Source: Tissierellia bacterium (lineage in GTDB: Bacteria; Bacillota; Clostridia; Tissierellales; Peptoniphilaceae). Taken from it: 62,693 bases of DNA. The stretch is taken from assembly GCA_030532305.1 (NCBI GenBank), contig JAUNLJ010000009.1, positions 1 to 62,693 of the forward strand. Direction: 5' to 3'. This document shows, in pieces, positions 54,008 through 61,273 of the stretch (its first letter is position 1; each line of letters begins with the position of its first letter). A program made the position numbers and the translations under genes. The notes beneath the pieces are model-generated. The model searched no databases and was not told where the DNA came from. It worked only from the letters and a program-made list of their open reading frames with translations.

Positions 54008-55759
54008 ATGAAGAAGAAGACAAAAATTGTAGCCACCATTGGTCCAGCTTCAGACAAGGAGGAGGTCCTTAGGGAATTTTTCCTGAGTGGGGTCAATGTC
54101 TGCCGGCTAAACTTTTCCCACGGGACCCATGAAAGCCACAAGAAGACCATGGACCGGATTAAGGCCCTAAGGGAAGACATGGGCCTGGCCATAGCCCTTA
54201 TGATGGATACCAAGGGGCCAGAAATTAGGACAGGCCAGATGGAAGAGGGTCCCATTCTCCTAGAGGAGGGAGACCGGTACGACTTTTTGTCCCAGGAGGT
54301 CCTAGGAGACCAGCACCAGGCCTCTTTAAGCTATAAGGACCTGTGGAAGGACATTTCCCCAGGCCAAACCCTCCTAGTGGATGATGGGCTTTTGGCCATG
54401 GAGGTAGAGGAAGTAGAAGAAGGACGGATCCGGGCCCGGGCCCTTAACCGGGGAGAGATTGGGTCCCACAAGGGCATCAACCTGCCCGGCGCCAAGGTCC
54501 GCCTGCCCTCCCTGACCCCAAAGGATGTGGAGGATATTCGCTTTGGCCTGGCCCAGGAGGTGGACTTTATTGCCGCCTCCTTTATCCGCCGGGCAGAGGA
54601 CATTCTGGCCATTCGGAAGATCCTGGAAGAAAACCAGGCCAGCCAGATTAAGATTATTGCCAAGATTGAAAACCAGGAGGGCCTAGACAACCTGGATGCC
54701 ATTGTAGACGTGGCTGATGGGGTCATGGTGGCCCGGGGAGACCTGGGAGTGGAAGTGGACACCGAGGAAATCCCCCTAATCCAAAAGGCCATGATCCAAA
54801 GGTGTGTGGAAGAGGGGATCCCTGTGATTACAGCCACCCAAATGCTGGACTCCATGATAAGAAACCCCCGGCCCACCCGGGCAGAGACCACCGATGTGGC
54901 CAATGCCATCTTTGACGGGACCTCCGCCATTATGCTCTCAGGAGAAACCGCCTCCGGAGCCTATCCAGTAGAGGCCGTTAAAACCATGTGCCGGATTGCC
55001 AAAAAGACCGAGGAATCCCTGGACTACGACCTGCACATGCGGCGGGCAGAAAAAAATATGGACCTAACCACCAGCAACACCATTGCCCGGTCGGCAGTGG
55101 TCATGGCCCAGGAACTCCAGGTGGCTGCCATTGTGGTGGCCACAGTCTCTGGCTACTCCTCCCGGGCAGTGGCCAAGTTTAGGCCCAAGGAGCCCATTAT
55201 TGCCGTGACCCCCAACCCCAGGGCCCTTAGGCAGATGGCCCTTAACTGGGGGGTCCAGGGGATCTTGGCCCCAGACCCAGTTGAGGACGTCCTAGAAGAG
55301 ACCGTCCCCCAGGCCCTTAAGGCAGGGCTTATTAAGGAGGGGGACCTGGTGGTCTTTACAGCAGGCATTCCCCAGGGGATAGCCGGGTCCACCAACCTCA
55401 TAAAGGTCCATCAGGTGGCCAATGCCGTGGCCAAGGGCCTGGGCATAGGCAAGGACAAGGCCATAGGAACTGCCTGTGTGGTCAATAGGCGGGGGGACCA
55501 TAGCCGGGACTTTACAGAGGGAGACATCCTGGTGGCCCCAGCCTATGACCCCAGCCTGGTCCCCCTTCTAGACCGGGCAGGGGGCCTGGTCATAGAAGAA
55601 GAGGGCATGACCTCCGGTGGGGCCCTGGCCGGCCTGTCAGCCAATATCCCCACCATTGTGGGAGCCAAGGGGGCCCTCAAGAAAATCCGCCACCGGCAGA
55701 CCATCACCATCAATGCCCAAAGTGGGGAAGTCTGGCTGGGCAATGTGGACAGCCGTTAA
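54008..55759 (+). CDS. pyk: Pyruvate kinase with C-terminal PEP-utiliser domain
   Basis: Converts PEP and ADP to pyruvate and ATP. The 583-aa protein has the TIGPAS start, catalytic [24 protein letters not shown] and ATQMLDSMI, and the C-terminal allosteric domain; the last 110 residues are the extra mobile PEP-utiliser-type domain ([16 protein letters not shown] ... [23 protein letters not shown]) typical of Bacilli/Clostridia enzymes, here without the phosphohistidine TSH. It ends the dnaE-pfkA-pyk unit; no clear hairpin terminator was seen before the folT promoter. Confidence 0.96.
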   Translation: MKKKTKIVATIGPASDKEEVLREFFLSGVNVCRLNFSHGTHESHKKTMDRIKALREDMGLAIALMMDTKGPEIRTGQMEEGPILLEEGDRYDFLSQEVLGDQHQASLSYKDLWKDISPGQTLLVDDGLLAMEVEEVEEGRIRARALNRGEIGSHKGINLPGAKVRLPSLTPKDVEDIRFGLAQEVDFIAASFIRRAEDILAIRKILEENQASQIKIIAKIENQEGLDNLDAIVDVADGVMVARGDLGVEVDTEEIPLIQKAMIQRCVEEGIPVITATQMLDSMIRNPRPTRAETTDVANAIFDGTSAIMLSGETASGAYPVEAVKTMCRIAKKTEESLDYDLHMRRAEKNMDLTTSNTIARSAVVMAQELQVAAIVVATVSGYSSRAVAKFRPKEPIIAVTPNPRALRQMALNWGVQGILAPDPVEDVLEETVPQALKAGLIKEGDLVVFTAGIPQGIAGSTNLIKVHQVANAVAKGLGIGKDKAIGTACVVNRRGDHSRDFTEGDILVAPAYDPSLVPLLDRAGGLVIEEEGMTSGGALAGLSANIPTIVGAKGALKKIRHRQTITINAQSGEVWLGNVDSR

Positions 55760-55767
55760 GGTCCATA

Positions 55768-55795
55768 TTGTAAAGCTGAAGATTTGTGCTATAAT
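55768..55795 (+). promoter_or_regulatory. Promoter of the THF riboswitch-folT unit
   Basis: TTGTAA at 55768-55773, 16-nt spacer, TATAAT at 55790-55795 with a TGC extension. The transcript would begin a few bases before the riboswitch. Confidence 0.75.
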
Positions 55796-55806
55796 TAAAT
55801 AATATG

Positions 55807-55900
55807 GGTTAGAGTAGGCCATAAGCGTTAAGTGCTAGGGGATGGGAAGTTGCCCCTAGACGAAGAAATTTTTTCGCGGTTTATGGTCGCGTCCGCTGCC
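55807..55900 (+). ncRNA. Tetrahydrofolate (THF-I) riboswitch
   Basis: The conserved core is present in order: AGAGTAG, GCGTTAAGTG, a stem CTAGGGG/CCCCTAG whose loop region holds GGGA and GTTG, ACGAAG, CGCGG, and GCGTCCGCT. This follows the folT-leader class that binds two reduced folates. Downstream, GCTGCC (55895-55900) pairs with GGCGGC (55911-55916), and ATCCT (55902-55906) can pair with AGGAT of the ribosome site, so control is probably translational. Confidence 0.93.
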
Positions 55901-55938
55901 AATCCTCTATGGCGGCAAGTTTAAGGAGGATATAAAAA

Positions 55939-56466
55939 ATGAAAATGAAAAAGTTTAGTACAAGGAAGTTAGTCCTAGTGAGTATGCTTATTGCTATTCA
56001 GGTTATCTTGAAGGGTTTTTTAAAGCTGGAGATAGGCCTTAACCAAAGGATCGCCTTTTCCTTTATTCCCCTAGCCATTAACGGGGCCCTCTTTGGTCCT
56101 GTGGTGGCAGGAATTTCTGGTGGCCTAGCCGACCTGATCTCCTACCTTCTAAACCCCACAGGACCCTATTTTCCAGGTTTTACCCTATCCGCCATCCTGG
56201 TAGGAGTCATCTACGGCTTCTTTTTACACCGGGAAAAAATCAGTCCAGCCTGGATAGGCCTAACTTCTCTAGGGGAGGCCCTAGTCAATATGTTCCTGGG
56301 AAGCTTTTGGTTGGCCATGCTCTATGGCAACCCCTTCCAGACCGTCTTTATGACCCGTCTTCCCTTCCAAATCATCCTCTTTTTTGTGAGGTGGATTGTA
56401 CTTGCTCTTATTTTAGACCGGTTGATTAAGCCCATGCGGCAAAAAATGGATAAAGGAGACCTATGA
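55939..56466 (+). CDS. folT: Folate ECF transporter S component FolT
   Basis: Substrate-binding subunit of a group II ECF importer for folates. The 175-aa protein has six predicted membrane helices and starts FSTRKLVLVSMLIAIQVIL, the S-component helix with small-residue motif. The substrate assignment rests on the THF riboswitch directly upstream. RBS AAGGAGG lies 10 nt before ATG. The ECF ATPases and EcfT are not nearby and must be shared from elsewhere. It overlaps the metallopeptidase gene by 4 nt (ATGA). Confidence 0.92.
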   Translation: MKMKKFSTRKLVLVSMLIAIQVILKGFLKLEIGLNQRIAFSFIPLAINGALFGPVVAGISGGLADLISYLLNPTGPYFPGFTLSAILVGVIYGFFLHREKISPAWIGLTSLGEALVNMFLGSFWLAMLYGNPFQTVFMTRLPFQIILFFVRWIVLALILDRLIKPMRQKMDKGDL

Positions 56467-56852
56467 ATTCTAAGCCCAGGTTTGAGGAAATAGCCCAGAT
56501 CCTAGACCAACTAATTGAAGAGATTCCTGAAATCTACCTGAGGGGGCTAAATGGGGGGATCATCTTATCGGAAGAGATCCTCTACCACCCCCAGGGGAAG
56601 AATCAGGATCTTTTAATTATGGGACAGTACCAAGTCTCTCCCCTGGGACGGATGATTGTCCTCTATTATGGGTCTATTTATGCTCGCCACAGGTTTACCC
56701 CCCACCAGGCCTTAGTAGAGGCCCTAAGGGACCTCCTCCACCATGAGCTGACCCACCACTTGGAAAGGCTGGCTGGAGAAAATGACCTGGCCCTGGAAGA
56801 CATGAGGCAAATAGAGGACTACCAAGCCTCTAGAAAGGAAGAGAATGAATAA
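56463..56852 (+). CDS. Minimal metalloprotease-like protein (zincin, MMP family)
   Basis: A 129-aa protein with a helical N-terminal half ([19 protein letters not shown]) and a zinc-binding HExxH (His94, Glu95, His98) in [16 protein letters not shown], the pattern of the small 'minimal MMP' zincin family. A third ligand is likely in the acidic/His tail (D or E near 107-115). Cytoplasmic by lack of a signal. Function of the family is unknown. It overlaps folT by 4 nt and the J-protein gene by 8 nt. Confidence 0.8.
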   Translation: MNSKPRFEEIAQILDQLIEEIPEIYLRGLNGGIILSEEILYHPQGKNQDLLIMGQYQVSPLGRMIVLYYGSIYARHRFTPHQALVEALRDLLHHELTHHLERLAGENDLALEDMRQIEDYQASRKEENE

Positions 56853-57684
56853 GCTTTTAGGACAAGGAAACAAGCTGGTAGGTATGGTCCTAGACTATAT
56901 CTTTGAATTTTTTATTGGCGTGGTCAGTATTCTAGTAGGCCTTTTTGAATCTGTTCAAAGGGTCTTTTTAAGTTTGCTCATGTTTGGTGGCTGCCTCTTT
57001 GTTATCTTTTTTTACCCCCTTCTTTTTAGCTCCCGTTACGGCTGGATCCCTATTTTGATGCTGGCCTCCTTTATCTTTCCCCTTTTGGGGAAGAAGTCCA
57101 TCTCCTACTTAAAATACCTCCAGTATATGGTCACCGAGTATTTTTACGACAAGGCGGACTTCTATCTCCTAGGCCGGAAGGTCTCCTACGACAAGATGGG
57201 AGACTATGGCCAGCGCTACAAAAGGAAGCTGGAAAGGGAAAGAAGAGAGGCCCAGGAAAGGGCCTGGCGGGCAGAACAAGAACGCCGGCGCCAGCAGGAA
57301 GAGGCCTTTAGGCAACAGGTGGAGGATATGTTTCGCCAGGGAGGCTTTGGCTGGGGACCCGGGGGCTTTGGCTACTACCAGGGCCAGGGGACCTATGGGT
57401 CTAGTCAGACTAGCCAAGGCGGCCAGGGACCCTATGGGGCTTCCTGGGGCGGCCAAGACAGCTTTATCAGCCAATATGAAAGGGCCTGTAAGGTCCTAGG
57501 GGTCTCCCCCCAGGCCGACAAGTATGAGATTAAGCTGGCCTACCGGAAACTGGCCAAGCTCTACCATCCTGACGTCAGTGACGACCCCCAGGCCACCGAG
57601 CTCTTCCAGGAAATTGGCCAGGCCTACGACTTTTTATCTGATGAAAATATAGACCGCTACCAGCGTTTAACAAAGAATTCTTAA
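56845..57684 (+). CDS. Membrane-anchored J-domain protein
   Basis: A 279-aa protein with N-terminal membrane segments (about 12-32, 40-62 and 66-82), a strongly charged Arg/Glu/Gln-rich coiled-coil stretch (about 120-165), a Gly/Gln/Tyr-rich linker (168-205) and a C-terminal J domain (about 207-275) with HPD at 241-243. J proteins stimulate the ATPase of DnaK; here the J domain is tethered to the membrane, as in DjlA but with reversed detail (linker G/F-like before, not after, the J domain). Partner and clients unknown. RBS not strong; translation is probably coupled to the preceding gene. Confidence 0.82.
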   Translation: MNKLLGQGNKLVGMVLDYIFEFFIGVVSILVGLFESVQRVFLSLLMFGGCLFVIFFYPLLFSSRYGWIPILMLASFIFPLLGKKSISYLKYLQYMVTEYFYDKADFYLLGRKVSYDKMGDYGQRYKRKLERERREAQERAWRAEQERRRQQEEAFRQQVEDMFRQGGFGWGPGGFGYYQGQGTYGSSQTSQGGQGPYGASWGGQDSFISQYERACKVLGVSPQADKYEIKLAYRKLAKLYHPDVSDDPQATELFQEIGQAYDFLSDENIDRYQRLTKNS

Positions 57685-57696
57685 GGAGGAAGTATC

Positions 57697-59082
57697 TTGG
57701 AAAATTTAGAATATAAGCGGAAAAATGTTTGGCAAGAGGTGGACCCAGAAGAGTACCAGGCCATCTTTGCCTATGGAGAAGCCTACAAGCACTTTTTAGA
57801 TAGGGCCAAGACAGAAAGAGAAGCCACCAAGTATATTGTCAAGGCAGCAGAAGAAGCCGGCTTTCTTCCCCTGGACCAGGCCCTAGCAAAAGGCCTGGCC
57901 CCAGGACAAAAGATCTACCTTAACAACCGGGGCAAGTCTGCCGTCTTGATGGTCCTAGGCCAAGACATCCTAGAGGGCATGCATATTGTGGGGGCCCATA
58001 TTGATAGCCCCCGCCTAGACCTCAAGCAAAACCCCCTCTACGAATCTGAAAACCTGGCCCTCTTTAAGACCCACTACTATGGGGGCATCCGCAAATACCA
58101 ATGGCCCACCCTGCCCCTGGCCCTTTATGGTCGGATCTTTACCCAAGAGGGCCAGGCCGTGGATATTGCCATTGGCGATGACCCCCAGGACCCCGTCTTC
58201 TATGTGACCGACCTCTTGGTCCACCTGTCCAAGGACCAAGAAAAAAAGACCCTTGGAGAAGGCATTGAAGGAGAACAATTAAATATTGTGGTGGGCCATG
58301 ACAGCTACCACTTTAAGGATGAAAAAGAGTCCCCCATTAAAAAATCCATCCTAAAGATCCTTCATGACAAGTATGGGATCCTAGAAGAGGACTTCCTAGT
58401 GGCCGAACTAGAAGCCGTCCCAGCTGGCCAGGCCAGGGACGTAGGTTTTGACCGGGCCATGATCATGGGCCACGGCCACGATGACCGGGTCTGCGCCTTT
58501 GGGGCCCTAGACGCCATTTTAGGGATAGAAAACCCCCAAAAAACAGCGGTGGCCCTTTTTACAGACAAGGAAGAAACCGGGTCCTATGGGAACACTGGCA
58601 TGGAGGGCGCCTTCTTTAAGTACTTCCTAGAAGAGGTCCTCTATGGCCTAGGCCATAAGGAAGCCATCCACCTAGGCCGGGTCCTATCCAAGACCCAGGT
58701 CCTCTCAGCTGACGTGACCGCTGTTGTAGACCCCAACCATCCAGAAGTCATGGAAAAACAAAATGGAGCCCAAGGTGGCCATGGGGTGGCCCTGGCCAAG
58801 TACACCGGGTCCCGGGGCAAGAGTGGCACCAACGATGCTAATGCCGAGTTCCTCCAAGAAGTCCGGGCCTGCTTTAAGGGGGCCGGGGTCATCTGGCAAA
58901 CGGGAGAAATGGGCAAGGTAGACCAGGGTGGCGGAGGTACCATTGCCTTTATCCTAGCCAACCAGGGCTGCGAAGTGGTGGACGTGGGCACCCCCGTCTT
59001 CTCCATGCACGCCCCCCTAGAGCTTATCTCCAAGGCCGATGCCTATATGACCAGAAAAGCCTACTGGGCCTTCCTAAAATAA
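57697..59082 (+). CDS. M18-family aminopeptidase
   Basis: Dizinc aminopeptidase acting on acidic or neutral N-termini in the cytoplasm. The 461-aa protein has the metal ligands in GAHIDSPRLD (His101, Asp103), the DKEETGS glutamates, DVTAVVDPNHP and the last His in MHAPLELI. Length and blocks fit the M18 aminopeptidase 1 branch. TTG 57697 is the start, 7 nt after AAGGAGG. It is the last gene of the folT unit and has a terminator. Confidence 0.94.
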   Translation: MENLEYKRKNVWQEVDPEEYQAIFAYGEAYKHFLDRAKTEREATKYIVKAAEEAGFLPLDQALAKGLAPGQKIYLNNRGKSAVLMVLGQDILEGMHIVGAHIDSPRLDLKQNPLYESENLALFKTHYYGGIRKYQWPTLPLALYGRIFTQEGQAVDIAIGDDPQDPVFYVTDLLVHLSKDQEKKTLGEGIEGEQLNIVVGHDSYHFKDEKESPIKKSILKILHDKYGILEEDFLVAELEAVPAGQARDVGFDRAMIMGHGHDDRVCAFGALDAILGIENPQKTAVALFTDKEETGSYGNTGMEGAFFKYFLEEVLYGLGHKEAIHLGRVLSKTQVLSADVTAVVDPNHPEVMEKQNGAQGGHGVALAKYTGSRGKSGTNDANAEFLQEVRACFKGAGVIWQTGEMGKVDQGGGGTIAFILANQGCEVVDVGTPVFSMHAPLELISKADAYMTRKAYWAFLK

Positions 59083-59088
59083 GAAGAC

Positions 59089-59122
59089 AAGCCGAGCCAA
59101 AAAACTTGACTCGGCTTTTTTT
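59089..59122 (+). terminator. Terminator of the folT-M18 peptidase unit
   Basis: Stem AAGCCGAG with CTCGGCTT (8 bp) plus inner CAA/TTG, then a run of seven T. Confidence 0.88.
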
Positions 59123-59154
59123 ATATTTTTTCAAGAAAAATCATAAAAACATCA

Positions 59155-59178
59155 TTTATGTTGGCACAGCAACATAAA
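59155..59178. promoter_or_regulatory. Crp/Fnr-type operator of hcp
   Basis: A perfect inverted repeat of 9-bp arms, TTTATGTTG and CAACATAAA, with a 6-nt spacer. The two-fold axis lies 29.5 nt before the first base of the -10 box at 59196, the exact geometry of a class II activator site (-41.5). HcpR, a Crp/Fnr-family regulator of hcp in several anaerobes, is the natural candidate. Confidence 0.75.
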
Positions 59179-59195
59179 TCCCCCCCTCCATGGCC

Positions 59196-59201
59196 TATAC
59201 T
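59196..59201 (+). promoter_or_regulatory. -10 box of hcp
   Basis: TATACT with no recognisable -35 hexamer (a run of C lies there), as expected for an activator-dependent promoter. Transcription would begin near 59208, leaving a leader of about 230 nt. Confidence 0.65.
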
Positions 59202-59230
59202 ATAGATAAAGTCAAGCAAATGAAAGAAAG

Positions 59231-59395
59231 AACCGAAAAAAGAGACCCAGTTTTAAGACAAGCCCTGGGTGTGAGACCCTATTTTTCGGTTAAGCCTGTG
59301 TAAAAAAAAGCCCAAGAGGTCGGGGCCTGAATGGGGCCCCCCTCCCTGGGTATAAGACAAATAGACAGGCCATAGGCTTAGGCAACTTGCCTAAG
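59231..59395 (+). ncRNA. Long structured leader of hcp, class unknown
   Basis: Domain 1: perfect 10-bp helix 59231-59240 with 59282-59291, enclosing ACCCAG/CTGGGT (59245-59250 with 59265-59270) and two copies of GAGACCC. Domain 2: GCCTGT (59294-59299) with ACAGGC (59365-59370), enclosing a 15-bp interrupted hairpin 59310-59351. Domain 3: CTTAGGC (59377-59383) with GCCTAAG (59389-59395), loop AACTT. TAAGCC occurs at 59291 and again at 59419 beside the ribosome site, and GGCTTA at 59375 could pair with either. No riboswitch class was recognised. Confidence 0.6.
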
Positions 59396-59440
59396 GAAAA
59401 GGAGAGACCATCACTTTTTAAGCCATAAGGAGGAGAAAGA

Positions 59441-61072
59441 ATGAGCATGTTTTGTTACCAATGTCAAGAAACAGCCAAGGGAACTGGTTGTACCGTCAGG
59501 GGAGTTTGTGGCAAAAATGAAGAAGTAGCCAATCTTCAAGACCTACTTATCTATGTAAATAAGGGGATCTCAGAGATTGTCCTAAAGAAACCAGTGGATG
59601 TTAAGGACCTAGATGAAGTCAACTACCAAGTACTTAATAGCCTTTTTATCACCATCACCAATGCCAACTTTGATGAAAAGGCCATTGAAGACCAAATTAG
59701 AAAGATGCTAGAGATCAGAGACCAGCTAAGGGGGGACCTAGACCCTGCTAGCCTCCATGACGCAGCCACATTTACTGTAGAATCCAGAGAAGATATGCTA
59801 GCAAAGGCCACTTCTGTAGGGGTTTTAGCCACAGAAAACCAAGATATCCGGTCCCTTAGGGAAATGATCATCTACGGCCTAAAGGGCATGGCCGCCTACA
59901 CAAAACATGCCTGGAACATTGGCAAGAAAAACAGCGAGATTTCTGCCTTTATCTATGAGGCCCTAGCAGCCAGCCTAGACGACAGCCTTTCTGTAGATGA
60001 CCTTGTGGCCCTCACCCTAAAGACTGGGGAATATGGAGTTAAGGCCATGGCCCTTTTAGACGAGGCCAACACCAGCAAGTATGGCCACCCTGAAATGACC
60101 GAAGTCAATATTGGGGTTAGGAAAAATCCTGCCATCCTTATCTCCGGCCACGACCTAGTGGACCTAGAACAGCTCCTAGAACAAACCAAGGGAACTGGCG
60201 TTGACGTCTACACCCACAGTGAAATGCTACCAGCCCACTACTATCCCAAGTTCAAGGAATATGACAACTTTGCCGGCAACTACGGCAACGCCTGGTGGAA
60301 ACAGCTAGAAGAATTTGAATCCTTTAATGGCCCCATCCTCTTTACCACCAACTGTATTGTTCCCCCCAGAAGTGAAGAAATCCGTCAACGGATCTTTACC
60401 ACTGGGTCTAGTGGCTATCCAGGCTGCAAGCACATCCTTCCAGATGAAAATGGCAAGAAGGACTTCTCTGAAATTATTGCCATGGCCAAGGAACTTCCCG
60501 CCCCAGAAGAAATTGAACACGGGACCATTGTAGGGGGCTTTGCCCACAACCAAGTCATGGCCCTAGCCGACAAAATTGTGGAAGCCGTTAAAACTGGCGC
60601 CATCAAGAAATTCTTTGTTATGGCCGGTTGTGATGGCCGGATGAAGTCCAGAGACTACTATACAGAATTTGCTAAAAACCTACCCAAAGACACAGTTATC
60701 CTGACAGCCGGTTGTGCAAAATACCGTTACAACAAGCTAGACCTAGGGGACATTGGAGGTATTCCAAGGGTCCTAGATGCAGGCCAATGTAACGACTCCT
60801 ACTCCCTAGCCCTTATCGCCCTAAAACTTAAGGAAGTCTTTGAGCTAGAAGACATTAACGACCTACCCCTGGCCTTTAACATTGCCTGGTACGAACAAAA
60901 GGCCGTTATCGTCCTCTTGGCCCTCCTATCCCTAGGGGTAAAAAATATCCACCTAGGACCCACCCTACCCGGCTTCCTATCTCCCAATGTGGCTAAGGTT
61001 CTTGTAGAAAACTTTGGCATTGCAGGCATTGGGGAAGTAGACCAAGATATTGACCTATTTATGGCTAATTAA
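59441..61072 (+). CDS. hcp: Hybrid cluster protein (hydroxylamine reductase)
   Basis: Fe-S protein with a [4Fe-4S] and a hybrid Fe-S-O cluster; implicated in nitric-oxide and hydroxylamine reduction. The 543-aa protein has the class-typical CxxC-x8-C-x5-C at Cys5, Cys8, Cys17, Cys23 and hybrid-cluster ligands in [40 protein letters not shown] and [18 protein letters not shown] before ATG. It stands alone with operator, long leader and terminator; its usual reductase partner Hcr is not adjacent. Confidence 0.97.
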   Translation: MSMFCYQCQETAKGTGCTVRGVCGKNEEVANLQDLLIYVNKGISEIVLKKPVDVKDLDEVNYQVLNSLFITITNANFDEKAIEDQIRKMLEIRDQLRGDLDPASLHDAATFTVESREDMLAKATSVGVLATENQDIRSLREMIIYGLKGMAAYTKHAWNIGKKNSEISAFIYEALAASLDDSLSVDDLVALTLKTGEYGVKAMALLDEANTSKYGHPEMTEVNIGVRKNPAILISGHDLVDLEQLLEQTKGTGVDVYTHSEMLPAHYYPKFKEYDNFAGNYGNAWWKQLEEFESFNGPILFTTNCIVPPRSEEIRQRIFTTGSSGYPGCKHILPDENGKKDFSEIIAMAKELPAPEEIEHGTIVGGFAHNQVMALADKIVEAVKTGAIKKFFVMAGCDGRMKSRDYYTEFAKNLPKDTVILTAGCAKYRYNKLDLGDIGGIPRVLDAGQCNDSYSLALIALKLKEVFELEDINDLPLAFNIAWYEQKAVIVLLALLSLGVKNIHLGPTLPGFLSPNVAKVLVENFGIAGIGEVDQDIDLFMAN

Positions 61073-61103
61073 TATGCTTCCAGAGGCCCGGCCTCCAAAA
61101 GAC

Positions 61104-61135
61104 CCAGTAGATGATTTTTATCTACTGGTTTTTTT
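61104..61135 (+). terminator. Terminator of hcp
   Basis: A 9-bp stem CCAGTAGAT with ATCTACTGG, loop GATTTTT, run of seven T. Confidence 0.92.
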
Positions 61136-61273
61136 GTGGCTGAAAAACCCGGCCTATTTCCCTAAGCCATCACTCCAAAGAGGGATATCATTATTTTTTA
61201 ATTGGTGTAAAATGAAGGAAAGACAAGTGTGTAGCTTATAGCCCGTGGAGAGAAAAAAGAAAGGAAGGATCCT

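Noticed and set aside
59250..59272. GTTTTA-N11-GGGTGT in the hcp leader as a stress promoter
   Set aside because: Spacer is too short, the last bases do not fit, and the bases are already used in the ACCCAG/CTGGGT helix.
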